Source of the DNA: JALZKA01 sp033856515
Lineage (GTDB): Bacteria; Actinomycetota; Thermoleophilia; Solirubrobacterales; 70-9
Direction: 5' to 3'
DNA: 64,000 bases
Assembly: GCA_033856515.1 (NCBI GenBank)
Contig: JAWVEY010000048.1
Span: forward strand, 62,001 to 126,000
Shown here: positions 61,026 through 64,000 of the stretch, one piece after another
Numbering within the stretch: the first letter of the stretch is position 1
Layout: each line of letters begins with the position of its first letter
Made by a program: the position numbers and the translations under genes
The notes under the pieces: generated by a model
The model's input: the letters and a program-made list of their open reading frames with translations, nothing else
Database searches by the model: none
What the model was told of the DNA's origin: nothing

Positions 61026-61922
61026 TTGGAGGCTCGCCGAAGTTGGAAGCGCGACCACAATGCGCTCTCGCTCGACGACCTGAAGGCCAGCGGGCTCACT
61101 CGTTCCGGGGTCCATCGGCGTGTGCAGGCGGGCGAGCTCTTCCCGATCTTCCCCGGTGTCTACGCCTTTGGCCGCCCAGATTTGACCGCGGCCGGAAGGC
61201 GCATGGCGGCGGTGAAGGCCTGCGGAGTGAAAGCCGCGCTCTCGCACGCCACCGCGGCCGCGCAGCGAAAGATGCGGAAGAGCAATGCCTCCTTTATTGA
61301 CGTCGTTGTTCCCGCAGGGCGACCCCTTCTTCGGATCAAGGGAATCCGCTGCCACCGCGCCAAGCTGGCGCCGCAGGACATCGGGGTCGTCGATGGGATC
61401 CCGTGTACATCCGTGTCGCGAACGCTGCTTGACCTTTCAACGCGCTTTGGGGATGACACCGTGGCGAGCGCTGCCAACGAGGCCGTCGTCCTCGAAATCT
61501 TCGACATGCGCGAGGTGGAGGACTTGCTCTCGCGATCAAGAGGCCATCGCGGCATCCGCCGTTTGCGCCGAGTGCTCGAACGCGGTGATCTCGACGGCGA
61601 GAATCGACCTATGTCCGGATTGGAGATGCACTATGCGGCGCTCTGTGCCGAAGCCGGTCTGCCGAAACCCGCTATGAACCGCTGGATCCTCCTGGCAGAC
61701 GAGTACCACCAGGTCGATTTCCTGTGGCGCGCTCAAAAAGTCGTCGTCGAGGTCGATTCGTCGCGCTACCACCGATCAGGATGGAAGCTCGCGCGCGACG
61801 AGCGGCGAACCCAACTCTTGCGAGCCGCCGGATTCGGCCACAACCGCGTCCACGAGGACCTAATCAAGGCCGATCCAGCCGAAGCGGTCGCAGTGGCGCG
61901 GCGCCTTCTCGACAAGCGCTGA
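61026..61922 (+). CDS. AbiEi-like helix-turn-helix plus DUF559 (Vsr-like) endonuclease-fold protein
   Basis: 298 residues from TTG 61026, with GGGAGGG ending five bases upstream. Residues about 14-65 resemble the AbiEi antitoxin winged helix (LSLDDLKASGLTRSGVHRRVQAGELFPIFPGVYA). Residues about 195-290 resemble DUF559/Vsr-type PD-(D/E)XK nucleases: SGLEMHYAALCAEAGLPKP, YHQVDFLWRAQKVVVEVDSSRYH, DERRTQLLRAAGFG. The acidic residues of VDF and VEVD fit the nuclease site. Such proteins are frequent in actinobacteria but their function is not established; it has no obvious toxin partner here. It lies alone between two hairpin repeats of 49 bases. Confidence 0.72.
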   Translation: MEARRSWKRDHNALSLDDLKASGLTRSGVHRRVQAGELFPIFPGVYAFGRPDLTAAGRRMAAVKACGVKAALSHATAAAQRKMRKSNASFIDVVVPAGRPLLRIKGIRCHRAKLAPQDIGVVDGIPCTSVSRTLLDLSTRFGDDTVASAANEAVVLEIFDMREVEDLLSRSRGHRGIRRLRRVLERGDLDGENRPMSGLEMHYAALCAEAGLPKPAMNRWILLADEYHQVDFLWRAQKVVVEVDSSRYHRSGWKLARDERRTQLLRAAGFGHNRVHEDLIKADPAEAVAVARRLLDKR

Positions 61923-61926
61923 GCGC

Positions 61927-61975
61927 GCCGAGTGTCGCCTGAGTCGCCTACCTGGCGACGCAGACGACTCTCGGC
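61927..61975. repeat. 49-base hairpin-forming direct repeat, downstream copy
   Basis: Same arrangement as the copy at 60964: CGCCGAGTGTCG (61926-61937) pairs with CGACTCTCGGCG (61965-61976) over twelve positions with one mismatch, inner stem GTCGCC/GGCGAC (61943-61948, 61954-61959), loop TACCT. It starts four bases after the DUF559 stop and is in direct orientation to the first copy. Confidence 0.85.
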
Positions 61976-61996
61976 GAGGGGAGGCCGGTGCAGGCT

Positions 61997-62851
61997 CTAG
62001 GCCGGAAGCCTCCAGAAGCCTTCGGCGCCGACGTGGCGCTCGTCCGCGATACGTCCGAGTGCTTCGCGCGCTTCTGAGCGCGTGATGTCCATGACCCTCG
62101 CCACCTCCTGCGACGCGAGCGGCGTTCCAGCCCATTCGAGCACCGCATGGGCGCTCTCCGCCGGGTCCCGGCGCTCCAGGTTCGGAAGCAGGTTCGCCAG
62201 CACGACGTCGTACGCGGCGAACGGCTGGAAGCCGGGAACCGAGATCTTCACCCCGTCCGCCAGTCGCTCGATCTCATAGCTCGGACACGTGTAGCGACGA
62301 CCGCCAGACCAGTTCGCCAGCTTGTAGTCGAGCACTCGCGCGGCGGGCATCGGCGCGCGAGCTCTCTCCATGTCCTCGCCGAGCACGCGCTCAGTCTCCT
62401 TCTCTTCCATCCAGCCCTCGAGGTCGTCGGGGTCGAGGCCGGCCGTTGCGGCAGCAGCCCGGATCAGCTCCCGGTCATCGAGCATCCCCCCGGCGAAATA
62501 GTCGACCCTCAGGCACCGAAGGAGTTGGCGCTCGTGCTCGGGTGAGTTCAGGCGGGCGGCGACAACGGCACGGCAGGCGTCAACGGTTGCCGAAACGTCC
62601 TCGCGCTCACGGGTGTCCATCGGCATCCCGTGGTCGCGCGAGATCTCCTTGAAGTGTTCGGCCATCGTCTCGGGCGTAAAGCCCTTTTCTCTTTGTTCCG
62701 CACGTGTCTCGGCGAGGCCAACCACGTTGATTCGCCACTCAAGCCCCTCCCCGTAGAGCCAATCCAGGCGCCGGCGAGACGGCTCGGCGCTGTACGCCCA
62801 AGGGCAGCCAGGATCCGTGTACTCGGTGATCCGAACTTCGATGGCGGACAT
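61997..62851 (-). CDS. DsbA/FrnE-like thioredoxin-fold protein with CPWA active-site variant
   Basis: 284 residues from ATG 62851, whose A lies in the stop of the upstream permease (TGATG). EVRITEYTDPGCPWAYSAEPSRRRLDWL is the DsbA-like N-terminus; the CxxC pair is CPWA, so the second cysteine is missing. The helical insertion and VLDYKLANWSGGR, VPGFQPFAAYDVVLANLLP follow the DsbA family. The C-terminal 65 residues (ESAHAVLEWAGTPLASQEVARVM, ADERHVGAEGFWRLPA) look like a small winged-helix appended domain. Function may be isomerase or binding rather than oxidation. Confidence 0.8.
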   Translation of the reverse strand: MSAIEVRITEYTDPGCPWAYSAEPSRRRLDWLYGEGLEWRINVVGLAETRAEQREKGFTPETMAEHFKEISRDHGMPMDTREREDVSATVDACRAVVAARLNSPEHERQLLRCLRVDYFAGGMLDDRELIRAAAATAGLDPDDLEGWMEEKETERVLGEDMERARAPMPAARVLDYKLANWSGGRRYTCPSYEIERLADGVKISVPGFQPFAAYDVVLANLLPNLERRDPAESAHAVLEWAGTPLASQEVARVMDITRSEAREALGRIADERHVGAEGFWRLPA

Positions 62852-63633
62852 CAGTCCGCCATGTGCTGCATTCCCCGCAGCGCGAGGTAGGCGAAGATCG
62901 TGACCAGTCCTGCGAGCGCGACGATGCCGGGCCACGTTTCGCCCCAAGTCACGCCGCCCGTGACGAACCCTTGGCGGACCATCTCGAGGATCTGAGTGAC
63001 GGGGTTGATCTCGGACACCGTCTGGAGCCAGGGCTGAAGGAGCGCCTTCGGCGCGTAAGAGGTCGTGAACAGGATCGCCACGAACATCCCGGCCTGCATC
63101 AGCGGCGCCGCTCCTTGGGTGCGGAACTTGAGGGCGAGCCAGCACCCGTAGAGAGCCGCGACGGTCCCCATCGCCATCACGCCGAAGAACGCAATGAGGA
63201 GGCCGGGAAGCCCTGGCCAGTTGGCCCCGACCGCGAAGGCGACGCTCAAGAGCACGACCGCCGGCACGAGCGCGCGCACCGACGCGGAGAAGACGAGGCC
63301 GGCCAAAAGGGCGGGCCGCGGCGACGGCGAGGCCAACAACCGGTCGAACCAACCCAGCTCGATGTCGCGCGCGAGGTTGACGCCGGTGGCCGCGCCCGTG
63401 AACCCGGCGCCCTGGAGCAGTGAGACCGGGATCAGGAAGCTCGCGTAACTGTCGGTCGTGAAGCCGCGGAGGTTGGTCAACTCGCCGAAGACCGAGGTGA
63501 GGCCGAGAAAAAAGATCGTCGGCGCGAGCACGCCCGGGATCGCCGCGCCCGGCACGCGCAGAAGCTCGTTCGCGGAGCGCCTGACGAGTGCCGACACCGT
63601 CGGCCAGCCGGCCTGGATCGCCGCGGCGGTCAT
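62851..63633 (-). CDS. ABC-2 type transporter permease
   Basis: 260 residues with six hydrophobic segments. ELLRVPGAAIPGVLAPTIFFLGLTSVF, DRLLASPSPRPALLAGLVFSASVRALVPAVVLLSV and AGMFVAILFTTSYAPKALLQPWLQTVSEINPVTQILEMVR are the ABC-2 pattern of drug or polymer exporters. It overlaps both neighbours (four bases with the next permease, one base with the DsbA-like gene). The ATPase is probably upstream, beyond the window. Confidence 0.88.
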   Translation of the reverse strand: MTAAAIQAGWPTVSALVRRSANELLRVPGAAIPGVLAPTIFFLGLTSVFGELTNLRGFTTDSYASFLIPVSLLQGAGFTGAATGVNLARDIELGWFDRLLASPSPRPALLAGLVFSASVRALVPAVVLLSVAFAVGANWPGLPGLLIAFFGVMAMGTVAALYGCWLALKFRTQGAAPLMQAGMFVAILFTTSYAPKALLQPWLQTVSEINPVTQILEMVRQGFVTGGVTWGETWPGIVALAGLVTIFAYLALRGMQHMAD

Positions 63634-64000
63634 CCGCCCGTCCTCAGGCGGTGTCTGAGCGCCCCCGCGCTCAGCCCGAGGCTGAGCACGATGATCCCGA
63701 TGATCGAGATGAAAGCCTTCAGCGCGTCCTCGCCCGTGAGCGTCGAAATCACCGGGTCGCGCACGCCCTCGACGATGAGCGAGACCGGGTTGTACTCGGC
63801 GATGCTCGCGGCCGGTTCCTGCATCAGCTCATACGGGAAGAAGGCTGACGAGAGGAACAGGATCACGAACACGAGCGGGAAGAGGCCCTGGACGACCGAG
63901 GCCGACCCCGAGCGGATCGCGATGGCCGCGCCAATCCCTCCGAAGGCCACGGCCGAGAGGGTGACGAACACGATCATGAGGACGATTCCCAGGACGCCCT
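63630..64000 (-). CDS. ABC-2 type transporter permease, N-terminus beyond the window edge
   Basis: The minus-strand frame is open to base 64000, coding for at least 123 residues: GVLGIVLMIVFVTLSAVAFGG through ALFFPYELM-like SSAFFPYELMQEPAASIAEYNPVSLIVEGVRDPV and a last transmembrane helix LKAFISIIGIIVLSLGLSAGAL. It is a C-terminal half of an ABC-2 permease like the gene downstream, so the two probably form a heterodimer. The ATG at 63977 is internal. Its stop overlaps the next start (ATGA). Confidence 0.85.
   Translation of the reverse strand, partial: GVLGIVLMIVFVTLSAVAFGGIGAAIAIRSGSASVVQGLFPLVFVILFLSSAFFPYELMQEPAASIAEYNPVSLIVEGVRDPVISTLTGEDALKAFISIIGIIVLSLGLSAGALRHRLRTGG

Overview
The window looks like a chromosomal segment of a high-GC, Gram-positive-type actinobacterium. 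I infer a deep-branching lineage such as Thermoleophilia/Solirubrobacterales. The basis is high GC, many GTG and TTG starts, a GuaB3-type IMP-dehydrogenase homologue beside guaA, an LPFTG wall-sorting signal, no lipopolysaccharide-core genes, and the run rplM-rpsI-glmM-glmS-acpS-nnr-alr. Taxonomy is inference; there is no rRNA gene here.

Bases 1-30900 form a large surface-polysaccharide locus around argS. It holds an initiating phosphoglycosyltransferase, a Wzz/tyrosine-kinase chain-length regulator, two O-antigen-ligase/polymerase-like membrane proteins, a Wzx-type flippase, about ten glycosyltransferases (one a GT2-GT4 fusion, one a GT4 half-protein), sugar-nucleotide epimerases, an RmlC-like cupin, two paralogous clan GH-A hydrolase-like proteins, a CAP protein and a small LPFTG-anchored protein. 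The likely product is a Wzx/Wzy-type exported or cell-linked glycan.

Bases 30976-34738 are a compact housekeeping block (HU, pyrF, LysM, D-Ala-D-Ala carboxypeptidase, pfkB-type kinase). In it two genes appear to start at CTG overlapping the previous stop codon. Bases 34747-40790 return to glycan decoration: mostly methyltransferases (including CmcI-like and TylF-like), a GT8 enzyme and a decayed methyltransferase fragment.

From 40937 to 60890 the window is mostly housekeeping: guaB3-guaA; a small glycan insert (GT2, beta-helix protein, epimerase); rplM and an rpsI with a very long acidic N-terminus; glmM and glmS making amino-sugar precursor; a DUF3352 lipoprotein; acpS, nnr, alr, a tRNA nucleotidyltransferase, HIT, enoyl-CoA hydratase, a second beta-helix protein and infA. 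A four-copy palindromic 11-mer lies between acpS and nnr.

Bases 60964-61975 carry a DUF559/AbiEi-like gene bracketed by two near-identical 49-base hairpin-forming direct repeats, the best candidate for an undescribed mobile unit. The window ends with a DsbA-like protein and two ABC-2 permeases on the minus strand, the last cut by the window edge. No tRNA, rRNA, CRISPR array or transposase was found, and no stretch over 300 bases lacks a gene or remnant.
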